64,000 nucleotides of DNA from Trematomus loennbergii (GCA_012861695.1 JAAOOA010000600.1:124001-188000), one strand, 5' to 3'; shown: positions 11,901 to 22,862, counted from the stretch's first letter. A program made the numbers and translations. The notes: generated by a model not told the origin, from the sequence alone.

Positions 11901-14900
11901 GGCCCTGCCTGCCAGTAGCTTTGCCGATATCTGTGTTGATAGGTAATAGATTAAGAGCGGTAAATCAGCTTAGAAACAGGAAGTGCTCAAACGTTTGTGT
12001 GAGGTTATCAAATTTAGCAGTGATTCCATGTCAGCCACAGCTTGTCACAACATTTTTTACTGATAGTGTATTTAACAAACTTAAACTAGCTTTATTAAAT
12101 GTCAGGTCTTTGGCAGGAAAAACATTTTTAATCAATGATTTTATCACTGAGCACAATCTCGATTTTATGTTTTTAACGGAAACTTGGATTGAACAAAATA
12201 ACAGTGCAGCTGTTCTTATCGAATCAACACCTCCCAACTTTAGTTTTATGAGTCAGGAAAGAATGCATAAGAAAGGGGGTGGAGTTGCTATTTTGTTCAA
12301 CGATTCCATTCAATGCAGGAAGACATCTTATGGGGACTTTGCTTCTTTTGAATATGTGGCCCTTCAGCTGAAATGCTCCTCTCGAGCTCTGTTCCTAAAT
12401 ATCTATAGACCACCCAAATACTGTGCAAGCTTTTTTGATGATTTTACTGAACTGCTGTCTATAGTGTGTATTGACTTTGACCGTTTAGTCATTGTTGGTG
12501 ATTTTAACATCCATGTTGACAACCCCCAGGACAGAGGGGCTAAAGAACTGTTTTGTGTTCTTGATAACTATGGACTGACTCAGCATGTGGCGGAGCCCAC
12601 GCACAATAAGGGGCACACTCTGGACTTAATTATCTCAAAGGGTCTGAATATCTCAAAGGTTGTGGTGACTGATGTTGCACTCTCTGATCATTCCTGTGTT
12701 TTCTTTGAGAGCTCTATTTCTGTTCACAAAAATGTTCAGAAAGAGGTAACCACAAAGCGATATTTAACAGAAAATACTAGGGAAATGTTTACTTATAATT
12801 TTTCATCCACACTTGCCCCTGCTAACATCTCAGTAAATGAGCTAGTAGATCATTTTAATTCAAAAATTAAAAATGTTATAGATACCATTGCTCCAACTAA
12901 GGTAAAGGAAGTGATTAGCAAGAAAATATCGCCATGGAGAAAGGCCATGACCGTGAGAACAGAAAAAGAGAGTGTCGAAAAGCTGAACGTAGGTGGAGAA
13001 AAACAAATCTCCAGGTTCACTTTGAAATCTATAAAGAGAGACTTGGCCTTTATAATTTGGAATTGAAAAACGCACGACAGTCTTTCTTCTCTGACATCAT
13101 TACCAAAAACAAAAACAACGCACGTGCCTTGTTTGCTACCGTCGACAGACTAACTAACCCCCCAGTGTCAGTAGCCTCTGAATTTCTATCCACCAGGGCG
13201 TGCAATGATTTTGCCTCCTTCTTCACTGACAAAATTCAGAAAATTAGACAAGCAGTCAGTGCCTCTACATCAGGTACAGCAAATGTTTTGTCCCTATGTC
13301 CACCTAATATCAATTCAAACACCATGACACAATTCAATCAGATTAATGGTAAAAACTTAGAGGACATTATTCAACTTCTGAAATCCTCCTCCTGCTGCCT
13401 TGATATTATTCCAACAGGATTTTTCAAAGATGTTTTTCCTTGCATGGCCTCAGATCTACTTCATATAGTAAACACATCTCTTCACTCAGGTATTTTTCCA
13501 GAGGCCCTGAAAACTGCAGTCATTAAACCGCTCTTAAAAAAGAATAATCTAGATGCCTCAGTAATGAACAATTATAGGCCAATATCAAACCTGCCATTTC
13601 TAGGTAAAATCATTGAAAAAGTTGTATTTCAACAGTTGAGTAACTTCTTGCATTTAAATAACTGTTTGGATGTGTTCCAGTCAGGATTTCGTCCAAACCA
13701 CAGCACTGAGACTGCTCTTGTAAAGGTCTTCAATGACATCCACTTAAACACAGACAGTGGCAGAACTTCAGTGTTAGTATTATTAGATCTCAGTGCTGCG
13801 TTTGACACTGTTGACCACAACATATTACTAGACCGACTAGAAAACTGGGTGGGACTTTCGGCAACAGTTCTAAATTGGTTTGAGTCCTACTTAAAGGACA
13901 GAAAAAACTTTGTTTCTATAGGTAAATACACATCTGAGTTGACAAATATGACATGTGGGGTACCTCAAGGCTCCATCTTGGGGCCTCTTCTCTTTAACAT
14001 CTACATGCTACCACTGGCTCAGATAATGAAAAACAACAAAATAAGTTACCATAGCTATGCGGATGACACACAAATTTACGTAACAATTTCACCAGGAGAT
14101 TATGCTCCAATTCAAACACTGAGTAAGTGCATTGAACAAATCAATGACTGGATGTGTCAGAACTTTCTCCAATTAAACAAAGATAAAACTGAGGTAATGG
14201 TTTTTGGAGCCAAGGCAGAACGTATAAAAGTTAGCGCTGAGCTTCAGTCTGCAATGTTCAAAACAACAGATAAAGCCAGAAATCTAGGTGTAGTCATGGA
14301 CTCTGACCTGAGTTTCAACAGTCACATTAAAACAGTTACTAAATCAGCCTACTATCACCTAAAGAACATATCTAGGATTAAAGGACTAATGTCACAGCAG
14401 GATTTGGAAAAACTTGTCCATGCTTTTATCTTCAGTAGACTCGACTACTGCAATGGTGTCTTTACAGGCCTCACTAAAAAATCTATTAGAAAGCTGCAGC
14501 TAATTCAGAACGCCGCTGCTCGAGTCCTCACTAACACTAAGAAAGTGGATCACATCACTCCTGTTCTGAAGTCCTTACACTGGCTTCCTGTGTGTCAAAG
14601 AATAGATTTCAAAATATTGTTGCTGGTTTATAAAGCTTTGAATGGTTTAGGCCCAAAATACATGTCTGACCTACTGCTAAATTATGAACCATCCAGAACT
14701 CTCAGGTCTTCAGGGACTGGTCAGCTTTCTGTCCCCAGAGTCAGAACTAAACATGGAGAAGCAGCGTTCAGTTATTATGCTCCAAATATCTGGAACAAAC
14801 TCCCAGAAACCTGCAGGTCCGCTGCAACTCTTACTACTTTTAAATCCAGGCTGAAGACTTTTCTTTTTGCCGCTGCTTTTAATTGAACTATTCACATCTT

Positions 14901-16634
14901 AAACTGCACTGTAACTTTTAACTTTTATCCATGTATTTTTTTTTTTTTAATGTTTATTTTATTATCTTTTCTTTTTAATGACTGATTTTAAATGCCATTT
15001 TTAAAATGTCTTCCATTTTTGTAAAGCACTTTGAATTACCTTGTGTTGAAAGGTGCTATATAAATAAACTTGCCTTGCCTTGCCTTGCCTTGCCTTTAAA
15101 CAGAAAGTTTGTACTTTTTCATGTCAGACCTTTTTGGAGCAATGTTGCTTCTTCGATGTCAATATACTGTCAAAAGATCATTTCCCCTGTCTAACTGTGC
15201 CTGTGTGTGCAGGGGCTGTGGCTTCGTGCAGTTCCCAGACGAGCGGCTGCAGAAGCGGGCGCTGGACGAGTGTCAGGGTGCGGTGGGCCTGGGCTCCAAG
15301 CCTCTGAGACTCAGCCTGGCTGCTAACAAGTGAGTCCTCGCAGCTTTAGATCTAATCATGCCATGTCACATGACAGGTGAAGTATAACAGTGTGTCCCTC
15401 CCTCTTGAGTTTAAGGAACCGGCAGCAGCAGCAGCAGTCAGAGCCACGCTCAGGCTACAGCACAGCGTACAGGAACGGCTACGACCAGTACAGCCAGTAC
15501 CAGCAGCAGCAGGCCTACCCCGGGTACTACCCCTCCTGGGGGTACGACCCCAATGCAGCAGCAGGGTATGGCTACAACTACCAGCAGTATGACTACTCAC
15601 AGTACACCCCCACCCAGGTGAGCTCTCTCTCTGTTAAACAGCCGTCACATCCTCACTGATCACAGACTGAATCGATCTAACATGTTCTCTTTTCAGGAGA
15701 CCGAACCTGTTCCGGACGATGGCATTGAAGGTTGGTGTTAGGGTTTTATTATTGTGACAGTTTGATTTTTGATTTATTTATCTTTGATTTATTAGTTTTT
15801 AACAGGGACAGTGCACATTAAATACATTTCTGTAAATGCCCCAGAATGGGCCATTAGGCTATCTTTCATCGGTATTCCCTGCACATATTGCAAAGTCACC
15901 CTAAAAACGAATTGCCTTTTTAAAATAAAATAATAAAAACATGCAACATAGAGAATCACTGTAAATGGTAATAAAACAATATTACAGAGCATGACGATGG
16001 CTAGATGGCAGGTTAAAGCAGCACAGAACTACAGAGGACTGTTCAGTGCTTCAGTGTTCAGTAGATTGATCATTGTAAATCTAAAAATCTTTATCGCTTG
16101 AATTAGAATATTTCAAGCAGTATTCTTTTATTTAGTTCCTCCAGAAGTGCCGTTTGTGTTTGGCAATATGAGCAATGACATTTGAATCACTGATAATATT
16201 TGAAGCCAATATAGCAAAAGCAAAATGAAAGATATTTAGTTTTAGGATAAAGGCTTAACTTCACACAGGTCCGAGTGAGACGTTCAGATACATTTTAATC
16301 TCTCGTCTGTCTTTAAAGTACGCACGTTGTTGCCTAGCTTAGCATAAAAACTGGAAGCCGAGGGCTAGCTTAGCTCTGTTCAAAGTAAACACGCCAACCA
16401 TATTTGTATTTGACGACAGCAAATAAAAATAACACTCACAATACAAGGTCCATAAGTGATTTGGGGGCAGTCATAATTCTTGATAATGGTTTTTTTATAT
16501 GCTTGTGTGAGCCTGTATTGTCTGATGTATCCCCCCCCCCCCCCCCCTGTGCTGCAGACCCCAGCCCGGAGCTGGACGTGGTGGAGGCCAACAGGAAGTT
16601 CATGGAGCTGAGTGAGGAGCTGTACGACGCCTGA
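5984..16634 (+). CDS. trnau1ap: tRNA selenocysteine 1-associated protein 1 (SECp43), nine exons
   Basis: Coding exons: 5984-6007, 6953-7050, 7127-7226, 7318-7367, 7466-7597, 15213-15329, 15416-15617, 15697-15730, 16558-16634. All introns are GT-AG and phases agree, giving 277 codons plus stop. RRM1 has RNP2 LWMGNL (residues 4-9) and RNP1 GYCFVEM (45-51). RRM2 has RNP2 LFVGDL (96-101) and RNP1 GCGFVQF (136-142). A Gln/Tyr-rich stretch follows, then an acidic end with [16 protein letters not shown]. This matches SECp43, which binds tRNA-Sec and takes part in selenocysteine tRNA modification and selenoprotein synthesis. Intron 5 (7598-15212) is 7.6 kb and mostly transposons. Oddity: the stop at 16632-16634 precedes, in a +1-shifted frame, codons for ECHWQP, which matches the conserved human ending DCHWQP. 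A one-base loss (or a consensus error in the C run) has therefore probably shortened the protein. Confidence 0.93.
7781..8696 (-). mobile_element. Internally deleted hAT element in trnau1ap intron 5
   Basis: A 916-bp element with inverted ends tagggatgggtatcg and cggtacccatcccta (one mismatch). It is flanked by near-identical 8-mers atcttggg (7773-7780) and gtcttggg (8697-8704), as expected for an old hAT 8-bp duplication. A BED-finger remnant is coded on the - strand. The transposase core is missing, so it is non-autonomous. Confidence 0.85.
8071..8328 (-). pseudogene. BED-type zinc-finger remnant of a hAT transposase
   Basis: An 85-codon open stretch inside the hAT element. It contains [19 protein letters not shown] followed by AKVHH, the C-x2-C...H-x4-H spacing class of BED fingers found at the N-terminus of ZBED/hAT transposases. 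The downstream part has no similarity to a catalytic domain and runs towards the TIR. It is a relic exon, not an independent gene. Confidence 0.65.
8705..9180 (+). repeat. 5'-truncated LINE: ORF2 C-terminus plus 3' UTR
   Basis: From about 8811 the + strand encodes [20 protein letters not shown] followed by WNDLQSRLN and a stop. This is the typical C-terminal signature of fish LINE ORF2 proteins (RT.xGxxSxxYxGPxxWN). It is followed by a 3' UTR ending in ctggttaaataaaggttaaat and an A-rich tail at 9167-9179. It is unrelated in sequence to the larger LINE downstream. Confidence 0.7.
9181..10014. other. Intron 5 DNA between LINEs
   Basis: No gene is supported. Short open stretches here are not conserved-looking. 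Parts (about 9400-9610) read like an old fish DNA repeat but no ends could be defined. Confidence 0.35.
10250..11635 (+). CDS. LINE ORF1: coiled coil plus SGNH (esterase-like) domain
   Basis: 461 codons, uninterrupted. The N-terminus (about residues 8-30, [20 protein letters not shown]) has heptad-like spacing suggesting a coiled coil. Residues about 210-370 form an SGNH hydrolase-like domain: [10 protein letters not shown] with candidate nucleophile Ser215, and LHIGTNDV at 261-268. The C-terminal block DGVCLNKSG has Asp348, but Cys351 where the family normally has the catalytic His (DxxH). A proline-rich, low-complexity tail follows (VAPP, PRPPPWS). In CR1/L2 LINEs this protein is thought to bind RNA/lipid and aid retrotransposition. 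The His-to-Cys change is also in the other copy, so it belongs to the subfamily. Confidence 0.85.
   Translation: MPPFSTDDFHKLQQKMAVLEMKMQRLEVNVEVNGLCCGNNTTLPVLQDNGKGYANSQLVSSYKVSKEQEGCVLGNKSTSGSPPWNSLGAKPKSKSFPWDLGGRITGRAQRSEICDATGWPALLSPRKSASSTPIHTRKQPWTAAKGRTTNNPPKPPSVPIQNRYAPLTENRRSLSDDLDNLSSSHSRVRTNSYSKSKRLEGKLTTGPETLIVGDSAVRDVKGLCSKNNTKVLCFPKDMVSDLAEKILHIGAEHPTVKNVVLHIGTNDVVKQQSEALKEDFKCLLETVSSLNAEVFISGPLPPVRRGVERFSRLFALNMWLSAACTDHSVHFIDNFNFFWDRRHLFKADGVCLNKSGVKLFISNIFNCLRQQSVPSAKDKRQEESKQEKDTTHCAENPEEVSLHPPEECSDYGRPMTQMEEPPLPVAPPVNAFEDTLHSSPALSTLRSPFHPRPPPWSLMTA
11843..14886 (+). pseudogene. LINE ORF2: AP endonuclease and reverse transcriptase, one frameshift
   Basis: Two overlapping open frames (11843-13066 and 12934-14886) carry successive parts of one protein. 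The first holds an exonuclease-endonuclease-phosphatase domain: [26 protein letters not shown] and the SDHSCVF motif. The second holds an RT with [58 protein letters not shown] and the catalytic SYADDTQIY. The typical C-terminal WNKLPETCR follows. The break is at about 12962-12967, where this copy has five A's and the second copy has six. Without that base the protein would be cut off after the endonuclease. All RT active-site residues are present. Confidence 0.85.
15731..16557 (+). other. trnau1ap intron 8 with a C17 tract
   Basis: The last intron ends in a run of 17 cytosines (16531-16547) directly before tgtgctgcag, so the polypyrimidine tract is almost pure C. The stretch from about 15780 to 15900 (acagggacagtgcacat...) reads like a dispersed fish repeat, but its ends are not defined. 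Confidence 0.5.
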
Positions 16635-17105
16635 TCGAGTGTCACTGGCAGCCTGCAGACGTCTGCACAGAGGAGGACTACACCCCCCCCACCCTGCCGG
16701 AGCCCATCTACTGCTGAACACCCCCTCCTCTCTGGACTGTACACCTGCACAGTTTTCTTTCCAGTGACTGCTGAAATGTGGATGGATCTTTGTTTTAAGG
16801 ACATTCAACAACATTTGTGTGTATCCACAGATCACAGTGAATCCAAACGATGTTTAAGTTTTATTTCCAACATTCTCCCACGATGTTAGCACAGGATCAA
16901 GTCTGGTGACGTAACAGGCAACATCTTAGAAACTAAAATGACATCACTATAAACCAAATGTAAATATCAGACATGAATGGCCTCCTTGATGTTGCTACAC
17001 AACAGTTGACCTCATACAGGTTTGTGTTGAAGCTGTTTTTTTGGGCCATAGGTATAATACATGTTCTCTCTAACGTACCCTTATTAAAGCTCACATTTGT
17101 AGAAC
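16635..17105 (+). other. trnau1ap: trnau1ap 3' UTR with ATTAAA signal
   Basis: Sequence after the stop has no other gene. The variant polyadenylation signal ATTAAA is at 17083-17088. The first part (16635-16717) is probably former coding sequence: read one base shifted it stays open to a TGA at 16715-16717. Confidence 0.55.
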
Positions 17106-19012
17106 TCGGTGTTCTTTTAAATTATTCTGATGAAGTATGCTTTTGTTTGTAGAAAAAATGAAATGATGAATTCTGAAAGATGGTGCAGTCCGTCTGTTCA
17201 TTACATCCCCACTGGATCCATGTGTCTGCATGCCGAGCCATCAGAGGCAGAAATGTCCCACTTTAATCATAAAAACACCTCGTATCAGTGAACTGCACGA
17301 GTTCAGAAGAGTTCTAATAGAACATCTATTTGCAGCTTAAGAAGAGTAAACTGGATCAGAGACTTCCCACGGCTTTATTACTCACTTCTAGATTAAAGCT
17401 CGTCCATCATGTTTAACAAGGAAATCTGTTAAGTTCACAAAATAAGTTAAGTGATATATCATTCTTTATCATATAGAGTACATAGCGTCAGTTTTACTAT
17501 AGTTGGAAATACAAAAGAAATGCACCGTTAAATGTTTCAAATACATAGACAAAACAAGTTATGGTAATGGTTGAACAACAAAGATAGATAGATAGATCGT
17601 ACTTTATTGATCCCAAATTGGGAAATTGTTTTTTACAGCAGCATAAAAGGCATTTTACAATAAAACCAAACTACAAAATATACAAGAATAGAAAGAAAAT
17701 AAAATAAAATATCACAAAGGATTCACAAAGCCCCTTAAATCCAAGGGATACCATGTTTAGCTGCAAGGTCTTATTGCCAAAATAGTCACACGATTTAAGG
17801 ACCGACACAAATCTTGAAATGTGAAATGAAACAGTGAAATTATATTTATTTTTGAAACACTAAATAATGAATAAACCTGTAGTTATTTGTAGAGATTCTG
17901 GCATGTTTTCAAAATAAGTTTGGTCTCGTAAAAAATACTGTGCCAGTCATTGTTAGTGCAGCCAATCAGAGGCCTCCCTGCCTGTTTCACAGCAACCCAT
18001 AACTCTGATAGGATGGCTATAGCTGTGTATGCTTCCATTTCCACTCAGCGTAGGTTTGCAAACAACTGTCCATCCAAATGGAACAAAGATGTCTACTGTA
18101 CATGCAGTCAATTATGAGCTGCCAGATCAATATATCAAGAGGATGTTTCTGAGATGGCTAGTTATACATATGAGTGGTCACAATGCTTCTCATTTTTCAA
18201 GGATGACCATTTCTAACTTTCTCCATCGGCTGAGCTATACTTTGTGTCAGGGATGCAGTGGCCTATGACAGAAGGATAGGTTGTGCACACTGAGCCCTTA
18301 AGACCTCAGTATGCCTTAAACAAAATACATGTGGAACTGTCTAAAGCTGCGTTCAGCCTGACTGCAGCCCTCTCATGAAAGAGTTGTGTTACTTCAATTG
18401 GATTTAACAGTGGATTAAAGTACATGGCTCACTGGTCCCTGCTATCTGCATCACTGATGTGCAGGGTTGGGAGGGTCACTTATATCCACAAATCTATTTT
18501 ATTTTATTTTTAATGTATCCAATGGTGTTATTAAATGTCAGATGTAGAAAACAATAGATTCATTCAAAGATGTATGTAACTTTAATGGTAAAGGCCTGAC
18601 ACTGTAATAACACCTGCCTCTCACTAGGTGGAGACAAACAGCCATGACTGTCCCTTTGGTGTTACTGGAGTTGTATCCATGGACAACAAGATACTATAGC
18701 TGACCTATGAGATTACCCACAGTTAGTGAAAATGTTGGAATGCTCAAAAGTTTAAGTTCTTCACACTGAGAGTATAGCTGTTTATTAGGTTTAGTTGAAT
18801 ACAATGAACCCAATATAGTTATATGAACTCATGAATAAAGGGTTTACTGTCTGTGTGGACATAGAGTCAGATGTGTCACCAATATGCTGAAGGCACTTCA
18901 TATGTTTTAGTTGTGTGAATGCTTATTCCAGGGTATTGTATTAGCAATAAAGAAGAGACAAACTTGACCAACATTCAAAATATGGAGAAGAAAACCGTCA
19001 TACATTTTCTTT
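17106..19012. other. Intergenic, no gene seen
   Basis: About 1.9 kb without a supportable gene on either strand apart from the repeat at 17583-17710. Open stretches (e.g. 18029-18268) lack codon structure or recognisable domains. Confidence 0.4.
17583..17710 (-). repeat. Antisense 3' tail of a non-LTR retrotransposon
   Basis: (GATA)n at about 17584-17597 followed by cgtactttattgatcccaaa and then ttgggaaatt is a familiar fish LINE 3' end read on the opposite strand. The body is not recognisable, so it is a heavily 5'-truncated copy. Confidence 0.5.
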
Positions 19013-19480
19013 TGATCAGGCCTGTTCCTATCTAGAATCCCTGGGAACACTCACATTACTTTAAAAGTTCTTAAGGCCCCATTTATTGGACACCTTCGTT
19101 TAAACTTAGCCACAGATGTCTCTGATACAAACAGGTCTAATGCTGAACTGAGTCTTCAGGATTCCACTCAGTTTGGAACTCACTTGATCAGTTCCTCCAG
19201 GAGGTGCCTGGATAGCTCAGACGGTAGAGCATCAGACTTTTAATCTGAGGGTCCAGGGTTCAAGTCCCTGTTCAGGCGAAAAGTCAATTGTCTAAAGTGA
19301 CTGAAGTCTTCATTGAAATCCTCCCTTCACCAAAGGCTAACGGTGGTCTGAGGGAGCTCCACAGTCTCCTTCTGCCCTTCCTGAGACAGGCATTTGGTTC
19401 AAGCCTGTTTGTAACTAGAATCCCTGGGAACTTCCATGTTACTTTAAAAGTTCTTGATGAAAGATAATTTCGAATAAATG
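19013..19480 (+). repeat. Isolated tRNA-Lys array unit, + strand
   Basis: This block is a stand-alone, slightly diverged copy of the spacer plus tRNA unit that makes up the big array, but in the opposite orientation. Shared landmarks include gaatccctgggaac, actttaaaagttctt, ttaaacttagccacagat, gattccactcagtttgg and ctaacggtggtctgagg. Compared with the long array spacer it lacks about 100 bp just upstream of the tRNA, as if deleted between two cagttcct/ggttcct sites. Confidence 0.8.
19206..19278 (+). tRNA. tRNA-Lys(TTT), isolated copy, type B D-loop
   Basis: 73 nt folding as a standard cloverleaf: acceptor GCCTGGA with TTCAGGC, anticodon stem TCAGA/TCTGA, loop CTTTTAA (anticodon TTT), and T-arm CAGGG-TTCAAGT-CCCTG. 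A-box TAGCTCAGACGG and B-box GGTTCAAGTCC are intact. No CCA is encoded and no T4 run occurs in the next 150 bp. Confidence 0.9.
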
Positions 19481-19539
19481 CCTAAACTTAAACATCGCTG
19501 TTGTCACATTCCAGATCACAAAGCATCAAAGCAAGGTGG

Positions 19540-21450
19540 AGCAGCTGTTCCCTGCTCCACCCTCTGGCCCTCAGGTAGTGATGTAGCTCTTCCCCTCCAC
19601 CCTCTGGCCCTCAGGTAGTGATGTAGCTCTTCCCTGCTCCACCCTCTGGCCCTCAGGTAGTGATGTTGCTGTTCCCTGCTCCACCCTCTGGCCCTCAGGT
19701 AGTGATGTTGCTGTTCCCTGCTCCACCCTCTGGCCCTCAGGTAGTGATGTAGCTCTTCCCTGCTCCACCCTCTGGCCCTCAGGTAGTGATGTAGCTGTTC
19801 CCTGCTCCACCCTCTGGCCCTCAGGTAGTGATGTAGCTCTTCCCTGCTCCACCCTCTGGCCCTCAGGTGGAGATGTAGCTCTTCCCTGCTCCACCCTCTG
19901 GCCCTCAGGTAGTGATGTAGCTCTTCCCTGCTCCACCCTCTGGCCCTCAGGTAGTGATATAGCTCTTCCCTGCTCCACCCTCTGGCCCTCAGGTGGAGAT
20001 GTAGCTCTTCCCTGCTCCACCCTCTGGCCCTCAGGTAGTGATGTAGCTCTTCCCTGCTCCACCCTCTGGCCCTCAGGTAGTGATGTAGCTGTTCCCTGCT
20101 CCACCCTCTGGCCCTCAGGTAGTGATGTAGCTGTTCCCTGCTCCACCCTCTGGCCCTCAGGTGGAGATGTAGCTCTTCCCTGCTCCACCCTCTGGCCCTC
20201 AGGTGGAGATGTAGCTCTTCCCTGCTCCACCCTCTGGCCCTCAGGTAGTGATGTAGCTCTTCCTGCTCCACCCTCTGGCCCTCAGGTAGTGATGTAGCTG
20301 TTCCCTGCTCCACCCTCTGGCCCTCAGGTAGTGATGTAGCTGTTCCCTGCTCCACCCTCTGGCCCTCAGGTAGTGATGTTGCTGTTCCCTGCTCCACCCT
20401 CTGCCCTCAGGTAGTGATGTAGCTGTTCCCTGCTCCACCCTCTGGCCCTCAGGTGGAGATGTAGCTCTTCCCTGCTCCACCCTCTGGCCCTCAGGTAGTG
20501 ATGTAGCTCTTCCCTGCTCCACCCTCTGGTCCTCAGGTGGAGATGTAGCTGTTCCCTGCTCCACCCTCTGGCCCTCAGGTGGAGATGTAGCTGTTCCCTG
20601 CTCCACCCTCTGGCCCTCAGGTAGTGATGTAGCTGTTCCCTGCTCCACCCTCTGGCCCTCAGGTGGAGATGTAGCTGTTCCCTGCTCCACCCTCTGGCCC
20701 TCAGGTGGAGATGTAGCTGTTCCCTGCTCCACCCTCTGGCCCTCAGGTAGTGATGTAGCTGTTCCCTGCTCCACCCTCTGGCCCTCAGGTGGAGATGTAG
20801 CTGTTCCCTGCTCCACCCTCTGGCCCTCAGGTGGAGATGTAGCTGTTCCCTGCTCCACCCTCTGGCCCTCAGGTAGTGATGTAGCTGTTCCCTGCTCCAC
20901 CCTCTGGCCCTCAGGTAGAGATGTAGCTGTTCCCTGCTCCACCCTCTGGCCCTCAGGTAGTGATGTAGCTCTTCCCTGCTCCACCCTCTGGCCCTCAGGT
21001 GGAGATGTAGCTGTTCCCTGCTCCACCCTCTGGCCCTCAGGTAGTGAGTAGCTGTTCCCTGCTCCACCCTCTGGCCCTCAGTGGAGATGTAGCTCTTCCC
21101 TGCTCCACCCTCTGGCCCTCAGGTGGAGATGTAGCTCTTCCCTGCTCCACCCTCTGGCCCTCAGGTGGAGATGTAGCTCTTCCCTGCTCCCCCTCTGGCC
21201 CTCAGGTGGAGATGTAGCTGTTCCCTGCTCCACCCTCTGGCCCTCAGGTAGTGATGTAGCTGTTCCCTGCTCCACCCTCTGGCCTCAGGTAGTGATGTAG
21301 CTGTTCCCTGCTCCACCCTCTGGCCCTCAGGTAGTGATGTAGCTCTTCCCTGCTCCACCCTCTGGCCCTCAGGTGGTGATGCAGAGTTTCCAGGCACCAC
21401 ATCTGAGCTCTCAGGTGGTGTTGCAGCTCTTCCCTGCTCCACCTTTGGGC
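19540..21450. repeat. Minisatellite, about 45 copies of a 42-bp unit
   Basis: Tandem units built on gtagtgatgtagctcttccc then tgctccaccctctggccctc plus ag. Two sites vary between units: gtagtgatg versus gtggagatg, and gctctt versus gctgtt. A few units carry single-base deletions (for example near 20260, 20402, 21046 and 21190). Because 42 is divisible by three, two - strand frames stay open for hundreds of codons (repeat EQGTATSLPEGQRV or SREQLHHYLRARGW). I see no sign that these are translated. Confidence 0.92.
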
Positions 21451-21532
21451 TCCATGATATTTACACCAGTGAGCTCACAGGTTCCTGTCCTGGTCACTGC
21501 TCCACAGCTCTGAATGCCAGCCTCTCTCTGCT

Positions 21533-21620
21533 GTTCCTGCTCCTAGTCCTGCTCCTAGTCCTGCTCCTAGTCCTGCTCCTAGTCCTGCTCCTAGTCCTGC
21601 TCCTAGTCCTGCTCCTGCTC
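21533..21620. repeat. 12-bp tandem repeat (ctgctcctagtc), about six copies
   Basis: Perfect dodecamer repeats follow shortly after the 42-bp minisatellite. On the - strand they would read as Gly-Ala-Gly-Leu repeats. Simple sequence, no gene evidence. Confidence 0.9.
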
Positions 21621-22567
21621 CATACAGCCACACACTGACCCGCAGAGTACTGCCCAACACGTGTGAAGGTGTGGGAGCTTTGGGACAGCGGACACTGGAC
21701 CCAGCCAGTACAGGGAGTAGTGAACTACATTGTGCCAAAGGAGCAGTGGTTGGAGACATAAACAAATGTATACCCCCCCCCAGAGGCATGGACACTGGAC
21801 ACTTATTTATGTTAATAGTTTGGTGTATAGTCTGATATTTATTTATATATTATATGTATGTATTGTATTAAGTTTATGATAATGTTTATTTTGTGTTATG
21901 TTAAACTAATTTAGAGTGTTTATTTTTTATTTTGTTTACTGCAATGGTTAACTTTTAAGGGTTGTTTTATATTTTATTATGTTAAACTAATTTAAAATAA
22001 AGGTACCTAGTTACTGTAATGCTTTATTTAGAATTTCTAAGGTTTTCTCTTGTTCGTTAAAAAAGAAAAACATTACAATACCAATACCTTCTTAGTTCAT
22101 ATTAAATGTAATGGTTATATTTTAATTATGTATCCACAGCACACAAACCATGAGCTTCAATACAAAAATAAAAAATGTTATGTAATACATTTGAAAGAAA
22201 TAGATAGGTTTAACTTAATATGATTTGAATTTTATTTGATTTGATTTATTTCGAACGTGTAAACAATATCACAAAAAAAAAAATAATAATTAATGAAACA
22301 AGATAATTATGTATACTGTACAGTAGTATTAAGCATATCAAATTGATAAACAAAAATATTATTGACTTACAAATTATATATAAACAAATGTTCTATCTAA
22401 TTAATTACACATCCGAAAAGGGGTGGGAAGAAGTTTACACTTATTTAATCCCACCCCTTCTCCCAAAAACTTAATTATTAACATTTTTTTTTCTTTTAAC
22501 AAAATGTACATGTATATGTACATACAATATACATTTACAATTATAAATAGATTATATCATTATTACT

Positions 22568-22610
<43 letters not shown>

Positions 22611-22862
22611 ATTATTACATTGTATGTCATATTGGATAAGACAAATATAAAAGGCTATCTTTTTACATCCACCATCCAAAATACATTTGTTATTAAAAAA
22701 CAAACAAAACAAAACATAAAAACAACAAATAAATAAATAAACAAATACATAAAAGAGGTAAATGGTAATCAAGAAAAGATAAAATAACAAACCAAATAAA
22801 TAAATAAACTGTAAACACCCAGTTATGATTCAACAATGTCATCCCTTTGGCACAATGTAGTA
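21621..22862. other. AT-rich intergenic DNA with stem-loop and (AT)n
   Basis: No gene seen. It contains a perfect 11-bp inverted repeat, aaggggtggga (22418-22428) and tcccacccctt (22449-22459), with a 20-nt loop, inside a dispersed-repeat-like segment. There is also an (AT)n tract at about 22571-22606 followed by (ATT)n. Confidence 0.6.

Larger units (their letters stand above)
10015..15098 (+). mobile_element. Nearly full-length CR1/L2-like LINE, copy 1 (sense, in trnau1ap intron 5)
   Basis: A 5.1-kb non-LTR retrotransposon with a short 5' UTR, ORF1 (10250-11635), ORF2 (11843-14886, one frameshift) and a 3' UTR ending in five cttgc pentamers. Candidate target duplication aacagaaa occurs at 10007-10014 and 15099-15106. 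ORF1 with an SGNH/esterase fold plus an AP-endonuclease/RT ORF2 fits the CR1/L2 branch of the Jockey superfamily. A second copy at 32125-37300 (- strand) is nearly identical over its whole length, implying recent activity. The clade name is from domain architecture only. Confidence 0.9.

Noticed and set aside
18029..18268. 79-codon + strand open frame as a small gene
   Set aside because: No recognisable domain, no splice or promoter context; compatible with chance in intergenic DNA.
19516..21067. Long - strand repeat proteins (up to 293 codons) across the minisatellite
   Set aside because: The frames are open only because the 42-bp unit is divisible by three. Frames switch at units with 1-nt deletions and no promoter or splice context is visible.
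21475..21795. Gly-Ala-Gly-Leu repeat protein on the - strand
   Set aside because: Product of the 12-bp tandem repeat; no other support.
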